Source: Bryobacterales bacterium (GTDB lineage Bacteria > Acidobacteriota > Terriglobia > Bryobacterales > Bryobacteraceae). Taken from it: a DNA stretch of 64,000 bases. The notes beneath the pieces were generated by a model. That model was not told the DNA's origin. It searched no databases and worked only from the letters and a program-made list of their open reading frames with translations. Location of the stretch: positions 57,639-121,638 of the forward strand of contig PLRJ01000159.1 of assembly GCA_003163855.1 (NCBI GenBank), read 5' to 3'. The position numbers and the translations under genes are program-made. Positions 47,148 through 55,640 of the stretch are shown one piece after another. Each line of letters opens with the position of its first letter. Within the stretch, counting starts at the first letter, position 1.

Positions 47148-47503
47148 TGTCAGAAGATCCCGAACACATAGCCATTTCGAAATCAACCGGAATTAAGATT
47201 GATTGGCGCGACAACCACCACAGCGACTATTCGCTCGCCTACCTGCGTGATGAATGCCCTTGCGCCAGTTGCACCGGAGCCCACGGCACAGAGCCGCAGA
47301 AGAGCAACTATTCAGCGCCTGCTAATCCATTTCAGATGTATAAACCGACGCTCAAGATGGACTCAGTAGAGGCGGTTGGCTCCTACGCCATCCGCATCTT
47401 CTGGAACGATGGCCATAGCACTGGAATTTACTCGTTCGACCATCTTCGCAGGATATGCCCCTGCGAAGAGTGCGCCAGAACCGCTATAGCAACCGGAAGC
47501 TGA
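47147..47503 (+). CDS. DUF971 (GBBH-like N-terminal) domain protein
   Basis: A 118-residue protein of the DUF971 family, the small domain that also forms the N-terminus of gamma-butyrobetaine hydroxylases. KSTGIKIDWRDNHHSDYSLA and LRDECPCASC open it; a second CPCEEC closes it. The two CPCxxC motifs suggest metal or iron-sulfur binding, though the family role is not established. The start at 47147 overlaps the Uma2 stop by one base. The last 20 bp overlap the end of the convergent TonB gene. Confidence 0.85.
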   Translation: MSEDPEHIAISKSTGIKIDWRDNHHSDYSLAYLRDECPCASCTGAHGTEPQKSNYSAPANPFQMYKPTLKMDSVEAVGSYAIRIFWNDGHSTGIYSFDHLRRICPCEECARTAIATGS

Positions 47504-48569
47504 CTTCGATAGTGGCCCGTACTCGAACCGGACGACCATTTTTGACGCCGGGCCTGAAACGCCACTTCTGAACTGCTTCGATGGCTTTCTCATCCAGCCC
47601 CAGACCCAACGGCCTCACAACGTGGATCTCGGTTGGAACGCCGTGCTCGTCCACGACGACCGACAGCAGAACCGTACCCGAATATTTCGCTTTGCGCGCC
47701 TCTTCTGAATACTCCGGCTCAACTTTGGAAATCAGAATGGGGCTCGAAACTTCACCGCCAGCCCGATAGGTACCACCGCCAGTGCCGCCGCCGCTGCCAT
47801 CACCTAAGCCGTCGCCATTGCCATTGCCAAGGCCGCCGCCCTTGCCATTACCAAGACCGTTTATTCCCTGTCCGGCCGAATTGCCCGTCAGTTGGCTCAT
47901 CGGATCGGCATAAATGTCTGCCTGAATCTGCGGAGCCGGTGCCGTAATCGTCGGAACCACAGGCAGCAAAGGTTTCGGAACAGCCACCGCAGGCGGCATA
48001 AACTGCTTGGGAGCGAATTTCGGGGCTGCGCCATGGGCGATGGGTGTAGGAGCACGCTGACCGCCGCCTCCACCACCGCCAGCCTTTTCGGCAGCCTCAG
48101 GAAGTTTGGGTTTGTAGGGATTTACTGGGAAGTAAATGTTCGTCGCGTCTTTGATCTTCTTCTGAACCGTGGGCGACTGGAAGATGAACAGCGCTAGCAA
48201 CACTACACCAATATGGACAAGAACCGAAACTACGCCCGAACGTTGCTGCCCTCCGGCATAGGCACCCCAGATAGTGCCCACTTCCACCGGCTTGGAAGTA
48301 ACCTCCAACGGCGGCAGTTTCGGCGGATTTACAAGATCCTTGATATTGCTGATAAGTGACTGATACCAGGGCAGTTCGATGGCTGCAGAATCACCTAGTC
48401 CCGCGCCCTCAACAGGCCTTGAGGTTAGTTCCAGCGGCGGTAGTTTCGGCGGATTGATGGCCTCGCGGATGCTCGTAACAATGGATTTATACCAAGGCTC
48501 CTCAATATTCGTGGTCACCAAGAGATGATCCAAGTGAGAGTCTTCCTGGGCGGCTTGGCGGCGCTCCAT
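47484..48569 (-). CDS. TonB family energy-transducing protein with duplicated N-terminal motif
   Basis: A 361-residue protein. The C-terminal TonB domain is clear (VEPEYSEEARKAKYSGTVLL, VVDEHGVPTEIHVVRPLGLG, AIEAVQKWRFRPGVKNGRPV). A single membrane helix (VSVLVHIGVVLLALFIFQS) lies in the middle and not at the N-terminus. About 115 cytoplasmic residues precede it, with a tandem duplication: PWYKSIVTSIREAINPPKLP and PWYQSLISNIKDLVNPPKLP, each followed by PLE(L/V)TS(R/K)PVE. A Pro- and Gly-rich spacer (LGNGKGGGLGNGNGDGLGDG) crosses the periplasm. Met at 48569 has AAAGG nearby; an in-frame TTG lies at 48641. The domain transmits proton-motive force to outer-membrane transporters. Confidence 0.88.
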   Translation of the reverse strand: MERRQAAQEDSHLDHLLVTTNIEEPWYKSIVTSIREAINPPKLPPLELTSRPVEGAGLGDSAAIELPWYQSLISNIKDLVNPPKLPPLEVTSKPVEVGTIWGAYAGGQQRSGVVSVLVHIGVVLLALFIFQSPTVQKKIKDATNIYFPVNPYKPKLPEAAEKAGGGGGGGQRAPTPIAHGAAPKFAPKQFMPPAVAVPKPLLPVVPTITAPAPQIQADIYADPMSQLTGNSAGQGINGLGNGKGGGLGNGNGDGLGDGSGGGTGGGTYRAGGEVSSPILISKVEPEYSEEARKAKYSGTVLLSVVVDEHGVPTEIHVVRPLGLGLDEKAIEAVQKWRFRPGVKNGRPVRVRATIEVSFRLL

Positions 48570-48758
48570 TTCGGCCTTTTCTACCTCGCTAATCAAAAGA
48601 ACGCTCCGACTGCCTGCTTGGCACAATCCATCTCTAAGCAATGGTAGGACGTGATATGGAAAATCACAGTTGCAATAATTCCTTCGGACAAATCCAAGAG
48701 TAGTATCAGTCTAGCGTATTTCAAGCCGTGCAAAATACCCTACAACTCCATGCCAAAG

Positions 48759-49433
48759 CTAATTACTCTCTGGCACATTCAGGTTATGAGACGTTCGAGT
48801 CAGCAGGAAAGGTTTTGATTCCTTCCAGATTTCATCCATAGCATCGGTTAGCTCGTGTCCCGAGTTTACTTCTATTAAGCGAACGTTGGAGCGCCTTCGC
48901 GCAAAGGCCTGGGAGAGGGCAATCGGAACAACCTGGTCTTGCACGCCGTGGAAGACTAAACACGCCGCTGCAACATCTGGAAAATCCTCGAACTTTTCTG
49001 CATCGCCTATCAGAGCGTAACTCAGATCCATCTGACTACCTTCGCCATAATGAAAGACAGGGATGGTACCTTTTTTTCTCCACTCTGCCATTTTCTCCGG
49101 ACCCAGTTCTTTTTTCCACAGGCTGTGGAAGGAAAAGGCGGGCGCCATAAGTATTAGACCGGCCACTTCCGGGTGGCGCGCCGCATAGAGTGCCGCTAAA
49201 TAGCCACCCATGCTCGATCCAATCAGAAAGACAGCGTCGCCGGCGGCGGCTCGCTCGACGACACTTAACTGCCCGCTCAGGGTAAGACCGCGGAAGTCGC
49301 CCTGCGCGAGGTCGAGCGCCACCATGGCCAAGCCTTCTGCTGCCAGCTTTTCCTCAAAAAACGTGGCCTTCCGAGAGTGGGGGCTCGAAGCAAAGCCATG
49401 CAAATAGAGGACGCGCGGAACCGCCTTGGACAC
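48759..49433 (-). CDS. YqiA-like alpha/beta hydrolase
   Basis: A 224-residue serine hydrolase of the UPF0227/YqiA type. VLYLHGFASSPHSRKATFFE at the N-terminus gives the oxyanion loop, LIGSSMGGYLAALYAARHPE the nucleophile elbow, FHGVQDQVVPI the acid, and VNSGHELTD the catalytic His. Such enzymes are short-chain esterases; the natural substrate is unknown. The start is GTG. It is divergent from acpP, and the stretch of about 227 bp between them holds the proposed acpP promoter. Confidence 0.88.
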   Translation of the reverse strand: MSKAVPRVLYLHGFASSPHSRKATFFEEKLAAEGLAMVALDLAQGDFRGLTLSGQLSVVERAAAGDAVFLIGSSMGGYLAALYAARHPEVAGLILMAPAFSFHSLWKKELGPEKMAEWRKKGTIPVFHYGEGSQMDLSYALIGDAEKFEDFPDVAAACLVFHGVQDQVVPIALSQAFARRRSNVRLIEVNSGHELTDAMDEIWKESKPFLLTRTSHNLNVPESN

Positions 49434-49481
49434 TTACCTATGGTATCGGGTTTTAGAACTACCTTTACAAAACCCGCCGAC

Positions 49482-49510
49482 TTGCTAGTGTAGGGTGAGA
49501 CAGCTAGAAT
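49482..49510 (+). promoter_or_regulatory. Possible sigma70-type promoter for acpP
   Basis: TTGCTA (49482-49487) and TAGAAT (49505-49510) are separated by 17 bp, close to the consensus spacing, and lie about 150 bp before the acpP start. The -35 box matches at 4 of 6 positions and the -10 at 5 of 6. Sigma usage in this lineage is not established, so confidence is modest. Confidence 0.4.
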
Positions 49511-49660
49511 TTTAAAGTCACGTTGAATACCCCCGGAAGCGGCTGCAAACCTCTCGCCGCGCCTTCTTTTCCACTTAGTGTTGTAGCTTAGGGGATTGGA
49601 CTGGCCTGGCTAATTGAGAGTCGGCGGAAGCGTGCACATGCGAGCACAGGAGAAAAGTTT

Positions 49661-49897
49661 ATGGCATCGGTAGCAGAAAAAGTAAAACAGATCATTGTCG
49701 AACAGCTTGGTGTCGACGAAGCGCAGGTTGAGCCTAGCGCATCTTTCGTCGACGATCTTGGTGCCGACTCTCTTGACATCGTGGAATTGGTAATGGCGTT
49801 TGAAGAGGCGTTCGATCTGGACATTCCGGACGAAGACGCCGAAAAGATTAAGACAGTAAAAGACGCGATCGACTACATCGAATCTAAGAAAAAGTAG
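49661..49897 (+). CDS. acpP: Acyl carrier protein
   Basis: A 78-residue acidic acyl carrier protein with the phosphopantetheine site in [20 protein letters not shown] (Ser37), [12 protein letters not shown] before it, and the standard fourth helix. It carries the growing acyl chain in type II fatty-acid synthesis. AGGAGA lies 8 bp before the ATG. It is followed about 140 bp later by fabF, the usual order. Confidence 0.98.
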   Translation: MASVAEKVKQIIVEQLGVDEAQVEPSASFVDDLGADSLDIVELVMAFEEAFDLDIPDEDAEKIKTVKDAIDYIESKKK

Positions 49898-50036
49898 TAA
49901 TCAGTCGCAGTATTTTCCCTGACGCGTGATTCGCCTCTTGGCCGACACAAGCAAGCACTAGCCAAGGCTGCTCGGCCTCCTCTAGAGTTTCCGTGCCGTG
50001 CTTTGCTGGGCGATTATTTAAATGGATAGGTAGGAG

Positions 50037-51287
50037 ATGGCGCAGCGCAGAGTAGTGGTTACTGGAGTCGGCCTATTGTGTTCAGTAGGCACCGGAACCG
50101 AGCAGACGTGGGCGGCGGTGTTGAAGGCGCAGAGCGGTATCGGCCCCATCACCCAGTTCGACGCAGCACAATTTGATGCCCGGATCGCCGGCGAGGTGAA
50201 GGACTTCAACCCGCATCTATACGTCGAAAAAAAAGAAGTCAAGAAGATGGGACGGTTTATTCAGTTCGCCATGGCGGCGAGTAGTTTTGCCGTTGAATCG
50301 TCGGGTTTGCATCTTCCAGATGAAGCTGACGCGGAAAATGTCGGGGTCTATATTGGCAGCGGCATAGGCGCTTTCGAAATCATTGAGCGTGAGCACCGTA
50401 CACTTTTGGAGCGTGGTCCCAGCCGTATTTCGCCGTTCTTCATCCCGTCCGTCATCGTCAATCTGGCCAGCGGCTACGTGTCCATTAAATACGGCGCCAA
50501 GGGTCCGAATTCGGCCACGGCAACGGCCTGCACCACCAGTGCCCACTCTATAGGCGACTCCTTCCGCCTCATTCAACGCGGCGATGCCGACGTGATGATC
50601 TGCGGCGGCAGCGAAGCCTGCATCACGCCCATGGGCATCGGCGGATTTGCCGCCATGCGTGCGCTTTCCACGCGCAACGACGAACCGGAACGCGCCTCCC
50701 GTCCCTGGGATAAGGACCGCGATGGTTTTGTGGTCGGCGAAGGCTCAGGCATCCTGGTGCTTGAGGAACTGGAGCATGCCAAAAAGCGAAACGCGCCCAT
50801 CTATGCCGAGATTGTCGGCTACGGCATGAGTTCCGATGCGCATCACATTACCGCGCCTCCCGAAGACGGCAATGGGGGTTATCGAGTAATGCGCAACGCC
50901 ATGCGCGACGCCGGTATCGATCCGACGCAGGTGCAATATGTCAATGCGCACGGCACCTCCACCGGGTTGGGCGACCGAGCCGAAACCCTGGCTATCAAAC
51001 GAGCCTTCGGCGACCATGTCAACAAACTGGCTGTGAGTTCCACCAAGTCGATGACCGGCCATCTTTTAGGCGGAGCCGGCGGGTTGGAGGCTGGCATATG
51101 CGTGCTGGCTATTCGCGATCAGATTGCACCTCCGACGATTAACTACGACACGCCCGATCCCGAATGCGATCTTGATTATGTGCCCAACGTGGCGCGCAAA
51201 ATGCCTATTGAGTATGCGCTTTCCAACAGCTTCGGCTTCGGCGGTACGAATGGGTGCTTGATCTTCAAGAGGTACGAAGAGAAGTAG
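50037..51287 (+). CDS. fabF: 3-oxoacyl-ACP synthase II
   Basis: A 416-residue beta-ketoacyl-ACP synthase II that elongates acyl-ACP chains with malonyl-ACP. The Cys-His-His triad is visible in GPNSATATACTTSAHSIGD (Cys), YVNAHGTSTGLGDRAETLAI (His) and SSTKSMTGHLLGGAGGLEAG (His). The N-terminus RRVVVTGVGLLCSVGTG is typical. GGAG abuts the ATG and an AGG lies 6 bp upstream, giving the initiation site. A second Uma2 gene begins 5 bp after the stop. Confidence 0.97.
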   Translation: MAQRRVVVTGVGLLCSVGTGTEQTWAAVLKAQSGIGPITQFDAAQFDARIAGEVKDFNPHLYVEKKEVKKMGRFIQFAMAASSFAVESSGLHLPDEADAENVGVYIGSGIGAFEIIEREHRTLLERGPSRISPFFIPSVIVNLASGYVSIKYGAKGPNSATATACTTSAHSIGDSFRLIQRGDADVMICGGSEACITPMGIGGFAAMRALSTRNDEPERASRPWDKDRDGFVVGEGSGILVLEELEHAKKRNAPIYAEIVGYGMSSDAHHITAPPEDGNGGYRVMRNAMRDAGIDPTQVQYVNAHGTSTGLGDRAETLAIKRAFGDHVNKLAVSSTKSMTGHLLGGAGGLEAGICVLAIRDQIAPPTINYDTPDPECDLDYVPNVARKMPIEYALSNSFGFGGTNGCLIFKRYEEK

Positions 51288-51292
51288 CGGCA

Positions 51293-51838
51293 ATGCGCAG
51301 CTACAGCTTTGAAGAATATCTGGAGCTTGAACGCGAGGCCGACTTCAGAAGCGAATACCGTGCGGGCCAGATCGTCCCAATGGCGAGCGGAACGGCGAGA
51401 CACTCGGAGCTGTCTGCACGGATGATAGCCCTACTTGTGCAAACCAAGAGACGCCACGTGTTTAATTGCAACCTCCGGCTGTACATCGAAGACTACAACG
51501 AATGCACTTACGCCGACGCAATGCTCATCTGCGGTAAGGTGCGGTACTGGAAAGGTCAGAATGATGTCGTCACCAACCCGACTGCGGTGGTAGAAGTATT
51601 GTCACCATCGACCGAGAAGTACGACCGAACGACCAAGCGCGGCTACTACAGTAGCGTTCCTTCCATGGAACATATTTTGGTGGTGTGGCAGGATCGCGTT
51701 CGTGTGGAATGTTCGACTCGGCAAGACGCCAGCACCTGGATTACGAAGCAGTACGATAGTGAATCGGATGTTCTGCCTTTGGGGTTTAAAGTGGCGGAGA
51801 TTTACGAAGGAATCTTGACGCAACAAGAAGGTTTGTGA
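51293..51838 (+). CDS. Uma2 family endonuclease (second copy)
   Basis: A 181-residue protein of the Uma2 (DUF820) family, diverged from the copy at 46515. SFEEYLELEREADFRSEYRA and GQIVPMASGTARHSELSARM open the fold. The active-site strand is TAVVEVLSPSTEKYDRTTKR, where the Lys of the E-x-K pair is replaced by Leu and a later Lys may serve. MEHILVVWQDRVRVEC follows. It is placed 5 bp after fabF and is probably read through from it. Function unproven. Confidence 0.83.
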   Translation: MRSYSFEEYLELEREADFRSEYRAGQIVPMASGTARHSELSARMIALLVQTKRRHVFNCNLRLYIEDYNECTYADAMLICGKVRYWKGQNDVVTNPTAVVEVLSPSTEKYDRTTKRGYYSSVPSMEHILVVWQDRVRVECSTRQDASTWITKQYDSESDVLPLGFKVAEIYEGILTQQEGL

Positions 51839-51883
51839 AAAACCGCGCCGCCGCTTGCTGCGACTCACTGGCATACTGGATGC

Positions 51884-52180
51884 ATGGCGGAACAAATCAT
51901 TCCGAACAACGGCGATCCCCGAGTCGATGCGGCACTATCGCGCATTCGCGGGAAGTTCACCGATCTGGAAGATGCACTGGCCGTGCAGGCCCACCTTGAA
52001 AAAGGTCTGGCCGAGCAAAGCAAGTTGCCAGCCCGACGCCTGGCTGATTTGATTTCCAGCCTTGAAGCCGAGTCGACAGAGCGCCGCGCCAAAGATGCCG
52101 TGCTGGATGCCCGCGTGGACAAGCTTGTTTCTTCAATCGGCGAACTGATCTCGAGAATTCCGCCCGCCGCGCTCAGATAG
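51884..52180 (+). CDS. Small helical protein of unknown function
   Basis: A 98-residue hydrophilic protein with no recognised domain. It is almost entirely helical, with heptad-like patterns in FTDLEDALAVQAHLEKGLAE and LADLISSLEAESTERRAKDA, suggesting a coiled-coil oligomer. It starts 45 bp after the Uma2 stop without a strong ribosome site, and it may belong to the same transcript. Confidence 0.6.
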   Translation: MAEQIIPNNGDPRVDAALSRIRGKFTDLEDALAVQAHLEKGLAEQSKLPARRLADLISSLEAESTERRAKDAVLDARVDKLVSSIGELISRIPPAALR

Positions 52181-52200
52181 TTTCCTGCCCCGGTTGCACC

Positions 52201-52596
52201 ATGGTTGGTTGCGTCGTTGTGTTGTTAATTGCACTGGCAATATCTTTCATCTTCTTGGGCATCGGCAAGACCGCCATGATAGCGATGTTTTTAATAGCCC
52301 TGTTCGCCGCGCTACTCATTGCAGGGCGCAGGGCCAAGGCTCGGCGTCAGGCATCCATGGCGGATGGAAGTTACGGGCGCAGGTTTGTATACGTTCAAGA
52401 CGACGGCATGGCGAGGGAACTCACGGCGACCGAACTCGACTACCTGAATACCGAATTTCATGGCGCAGACGGGGATCGCCCCTATATTAAGTACAGATAT
52501 TCCAGCCTAACGCCCGACCGTCGCCTCAGGGGCTTTCTTCTTCGAAAGAAGTTACCTCGCCAAGTTGACGTGAAACCTGCTTCAAGCAAAGGGTAA
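52201..52596 (+). CDS. Small membrane protein of unknown function
   Basis: A 131-residue protein with two N-terminal membrane helices (CVVVLLIALAISFIFLGIG and AMIAMFLIALFAALLIAG), then a soluble part (YVQDDGMARELTATELDYLN, YIKYRYSSLTPDRRLRGFLL) with basic residues at the end. It is not recognised. It follows the small helical gene by 20 bp. Confidence 0.6.
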   Translation: MVGCVVVLLIALAISFIFLGIGKTAMIAMFLIALFAALLIAGRRAKARRQASMADGSYGRRFVYVQDDGMARELTATELDYLNTEFHGADGDRPYIKYRYSSLTPDRRLRGFLLRKKLPRQVDVKPASSKG

Positions 52597-52683
52597 ATTT
52601 CGGAATGCCCTACGCCCACACCCGGTCTGGCATCATTGGAGAGTTGTCTCTGCGCACCGCTTCCTGACAACAATCAAGCAAAA

Positions 52684-52947
52684 ATGCTCTTCCTAATCTT
52701 CCTCTGGGCGCTTTGGGGCGCCGTCATCGATTTCCGCTACCAGAAAAACGGCGGAACAAAACCAACCAAACGCGCATGGTTCATTCTCTCCATCGCCGTC
52801 GCAGCCGCAGTCGCCCGCGTTCTCGTACTGTGGTTTGGTGGCGCTCCGCCGTTGAATGTGCGTGATCAGGCCTGCGCCCTCGGTATGGCCATCGTCATTG
52901 TGTGGGAGTTCAGCCGCTGGCAGGTGCGCTTCAGCCGCGCTACTTAA
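52684..52947 (+). CDS. Short membrane protein of unknown function
   Basis: An 87-residue protein with a hydrophobic start (MLFLIFLWALWGAVIDFRY), a second helix (FILSIAVAAAVARVLVLWFG) and possibly a third weak one. It has no recognised family. ATG 52684 is preferred over an upstream TTG, although no ribosome site is evident. The 3' end overlaps the convergent DUF6807 gene by 8 bp. Confidence 0.55.
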   Translation: MLFLIFLWALWGAVIDFRYQKNGGTKPTKRAWFILSIAVAAAVARVLVLWFGGAPPLNVRDQACALGMAIVIVWEFSRWQVRFSRAT

Positions 52948-53908
52948 ACTTCTTCGCGTACTCTTCGTACATATCCGCGATATTCTTCTTCGGAACATCC
53001 CCCGGATGAATCACCACCCGGTAGCGAAACCTTAATGAATCGCCCGCCTTTAACGATTTGCCACCTGCCTCCGCCGCTTTCGGATCGAATTCCTTCAGCC
53101 CAAACGGATTCACCGCAAACAAACCGTAATCGCGCGAATGCCAGCGCGGCGGATGGTTGAAATTAGCCGGACAATCGAAAATCACGATCCCAACTTTTTG
53201 GCCATCTACCGTGCCGTCGTAATCCACCCAATCGGCCCGCTTGCCCCACACATTCTTTTCCGTCTGCGCGCCTTCTGAATTGGTCATAATGCCGCCCTTT
53301 TTTCCGGTCATGCTGTCCGCCAGGCGAATCGCGAAAAAGCCTTCTTTGGTGTCGCCAAACTTCACGTCTGTCTTGGCGGTAAGCGTAAAGTCAACATCCA
53401 CCATCCGCAATGCGCTGTCCGCATAGAACGTCATGGTGCGGTCTTCCACCAGCATCACGCCGCGTTCAGGCGCCTGCCAGTTGAAGCTCGCGTTCACGCT
53501 GCCCGATTTCTTGCCGGGCTTTAAATCACCCAGGCTTTTGAGAACCACTCTGCCTTTTACTTTCGGGTTCTCACCGCTCGGCTTCGATTCCGCTTCCACT
53601 TCCCAGAAGTTCACGTCGCTGATGTCGCCGAATCCGACGAACATGCCCTTGTGGTGCGGATGATCTCTCGATTCGCCTTCCACAATTTCCATCGGCCACT
53701 TGCGCGTTACCACCAGTCCGTCGGCCGTCCGCAGCGGCGCCACAAAAGGCTTGGCGTACGCTGCTCCGTAATAGAAGTTCGAGAACGGCTTGCCGTTGAT
53801 GGTAATTTCCACATGATCGCCATCCACATTCTTCAATTCGACCTGAGCCTGGACAGGAGATGCGCTCAGCAGACAAAGCGCAAACGGGGCTAACACTGCC
53901 AATTTCAT
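52940..53908 (-). CDS. Secreted DUF6807 (PmoA-like) family protein
   Basis: A 322-residue exported protein with a signal peptide (MKLAVLAPFALCLLSASPVQ). The body is a beta-rich fold of the DUF6807/PmoA-related family: HVEITINGKPFSNFYYGAAY, RKWPMEIVEGESRDHPHHKG and MFVGFGDISDVNFW, with a His cluster, then RWHSRDYGLFAVNPFG. Such proteins are common in Planctomycetes and Acidobacteria and are often linked to carbohydrate degradation, without an established activity. AGAGGAA just upstream supports the start at 53908. Confidence 0.85.
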   Translation of the reverse strand: MKLAVLAPFALCLLSASPVQAQVELKNVDGDHVEITINGKPFSNFYYGAAYAKPFVAPLRTADGLVVTRKWPMEIVEGESRDHPHHKGMFVGFGDISDVNFWEVEAESKPSGENPKVKGRVVLKSLGDLKPGKKSGSVNASFNWQAPERGVMLVEDRTMTFYADSALRMVDVDFTLTAKTDVKFGDTKEGFFAIRLADSMTGKKGGIMTNSEGAQTEKNVWGKRADWVDYDGTVDGQKVGIVIFDCPANFNHPPRWHSRDYGLFAVNPFGLKEFDPKAAEAGGKSLKAGDSLRFRYRVVIHPGDVPKKNIADMYEEYAKKFK

Positions 53909-54003
53909 AGATTCCTCTGCATGATATCCAAATAGGCCCTGCATCGTCTCATCTTCAGACCCTGGGATATCATGGAGGCTAAAAGGAATGGGAGGAGCTT
54001 AGT

Positions 54004-54510
54004 ATGGGACCGATTGGCGTGCAGGAGATGATCTTTATCTTCATCCTTGCGCTACTTATGTTCGGACCCAAGAAGCTGCCGGAACTGGCGCGCATGCTGG
54101 GCAAAGGCCTCAGCGAATTCAGGCGCGCCAAGAACGAGCTTCAGTCTACCTTCCAAACTCACATGCAGGAGTTGGAGCGGGAGGCCCGCATGGAAGACGC
54201 AAAGAAGAGCGCGGCTTCCTCGCCCATGATCACTCCTCCGGCCAACCCCTACTCGTACGCAGCGGACGAGTACGGACAGGCCTCAGCTGGTTACGGTTAT
54301 TCCTCCAGCGACAGTTCCAGCTACCCTTCTGAGCCGCCTGTGGAAGCGCACGCTGCGCAAACCCACGAAATAGAATCTGCGGCTCCTGCTGCCCCCATCG
54401 AGCCGGTGAATGGTTCTGTGCCGCGAACGAATGGCGTGCAATCCCTCTCCGCTTCCGCCCACTCCGCCGCAACGCACTCGTCTGAAGCCAAGGAAGAGCA
54501 CCCCGCTTAG
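54004..54510 (+). CDS. tatA: Twin-arginine translocase subunit TatA/TatB
   Basis: A 168-residue protein. The N-terminal helix (GVQEMIFIFILALLMFGPKK) and following amphipathic helix (LPELARMLGKGLSEFRRAKN) are the Tat subunit signature. A long cytoplasmic tail of about 100 residues follows, with Ser, Tyr, Pro and Ala enrichment (YSYAADEYGQASAGYGYSSS), longer than in simple TatA. The tail length makes it hard to choose between TatA and TatB. The tatC gene begins 13 bp later. Confidence 0.9.
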   Translation: MGPIGVQEMIFIFILALLMFGPKKLPELARMLGKGLSEFRRAKNELQSTFQTHMQELEREARMEDAKKSAASSPMITPPANPYSYAADEYGQASAGYGYSSSDSSSYPSEPPVEAHAAQTHEIESAAPAAPIEPVNGSVPRTNGVQSLSASAHSAATHSSEAKEEHPA

Positions 54511-54523
54511 TTGCTGACTATTG

Positions 54524-55633
54524 ATGCCCGACGATAAACCCGAGCAAGGCGCTCCAGAAGCCGAGGCTACTGAAAGCCCCGTTTATAACAGCGAGTCGCA
54601 GCCTTATCTCAGCGCGCCTGAATTAGCTCCAGAACCGCCGCCGGTTGTCCCTCAAACAATTCCCAGTTCTGTACCCGCCGTTTTCTCACCCCCGCCCGCG
54701 CCACCCCCTCCGCCCAGAACTCCGCCGGAAGAAGATGAAGACGAGACTCCAGAAGAGAAAGGCATGCTCCGCATGTCGTTCATGGGCCACCTGGAGGAAC
54801 TGCGCACACGCCTGCTTCGCGCCATTATCGGCGTGGTGCTGGCATTCGTCTTAAGCATCACGTTTTGTAAGCCGCTATGGAATATCATTTCGGCGCCTGC
54901 CGTACAGGCATTGAAGAATCTGGATATAAATCCGCCTAGACTTGTTTACCTCACGCCGATGGAGGGCTTCAATGTCATCTACATCAAGTTGCCATTACTG
55001 GTGGCGATCTTCCTCGGATCGCCGTGGGTGCTCTACCAGGTCTGGGCCTTCATTTCTCCCGGTCTCTACAAGCGTGAAAAGCGTTGGGCCGTGCCGTTTG
55101 TGGCGTCCACTGCGGGTCTTTTCATCAGCGGCGGCCTCTTCGCCTACTTTGTCGCTTTCCGCTTCGGGCTGGAGTTCTTGCTGGGCATCGGGCGCGACAT
55201 TAACGTGTCACCTATGGTTTCCATCGACACCTATTTCGATCTTTTCGTCAACGTAACCCTAGGCGTCGGTCTGGTATTTGAGATGCCGGTGATCATCTTC
55301 TTCCTGACTCTGCTGCGGTTGGCCTCTCCGCGTTTCCTGCTGCGCCATTCCCGTTACGCCATTCTCGCTATCACCATCATTGCCGCCATCGTCACGCCCA
55401 CGCCTGACGTCTTCAACATGATGATCTTTGCCGTTCCCATGGTGCTGCTGTTCTTTGTCGGCGTGTTCCTAAGCTATCTGCTGGTCCTGAAACGCGAAGG
55501 CAAGAGCTTCCCGTGGACCAAGGTCCTGCTGGTGGTGCTTGGAATGATCTTACTGATGGCCGGAGTAGTGGCGATTCTCATCTATCGCTACCACTTCCAT
55601 TTTGTCCAGCACTGGCCCTTCTTGTTGCCTTAG
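54524..55633 (+). CDS. tatC: Sec-independent translocase protein TatC with N-terminal extension
   Basis: A 369-residue six-helix translocase core. The TatC fold begins MSFMGHLEELRTRLLRAIIG near residue 84 and includes YLTPMEGFNVIYIKLPLLVA, VFEMPVIIFFLTLLRLASPR and IAAIVTPTPDVFNMMIFAVP. In front lies an unusual, acidic and Pro-rich extension of about 80 residues (PPPAPPPPPRTPPEEDEDET). ATG 54524 was chosen over a TTG three bases upstream. It forms an operon with tatA; the twin-arginine VWFA protein at 57350 could be a client. Confidence 0.95.
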   Translation: MPDDKPEQGAPEAEATESPVYNSESQPYLSAPELAPEPPPVVPQTIPSSVPAVFSPPPAPPPPPRTPPEEDEDETPEEKGMLRMSFMGHLEELRTRLLRAIIGVVLAFVLSITFCKPLWNIISAPAVQALKNLDINPPRLVYLTPMEGFNVIYIKLPLLVAIFLGSPWVLYQVWAFISPGLYKREKRWAVPFVASTAGLFISGGLFAYFVAFRFGLEFLLGIGRDINVSPMVSIDTYFDLFVNVTLGVGLVFEMPVIIFFLTLLRLASPRFLLRHSRYAILAITIIAAIVTPTPDVFNMMIFAVPMVLLFFVGVFLSYLLVLKREGKSFPWTKVLLVVLGMILLMAGVVAILIYRYHFHFVQHWPFLLP

Positions 55634-55640
55634 CCTTTCT

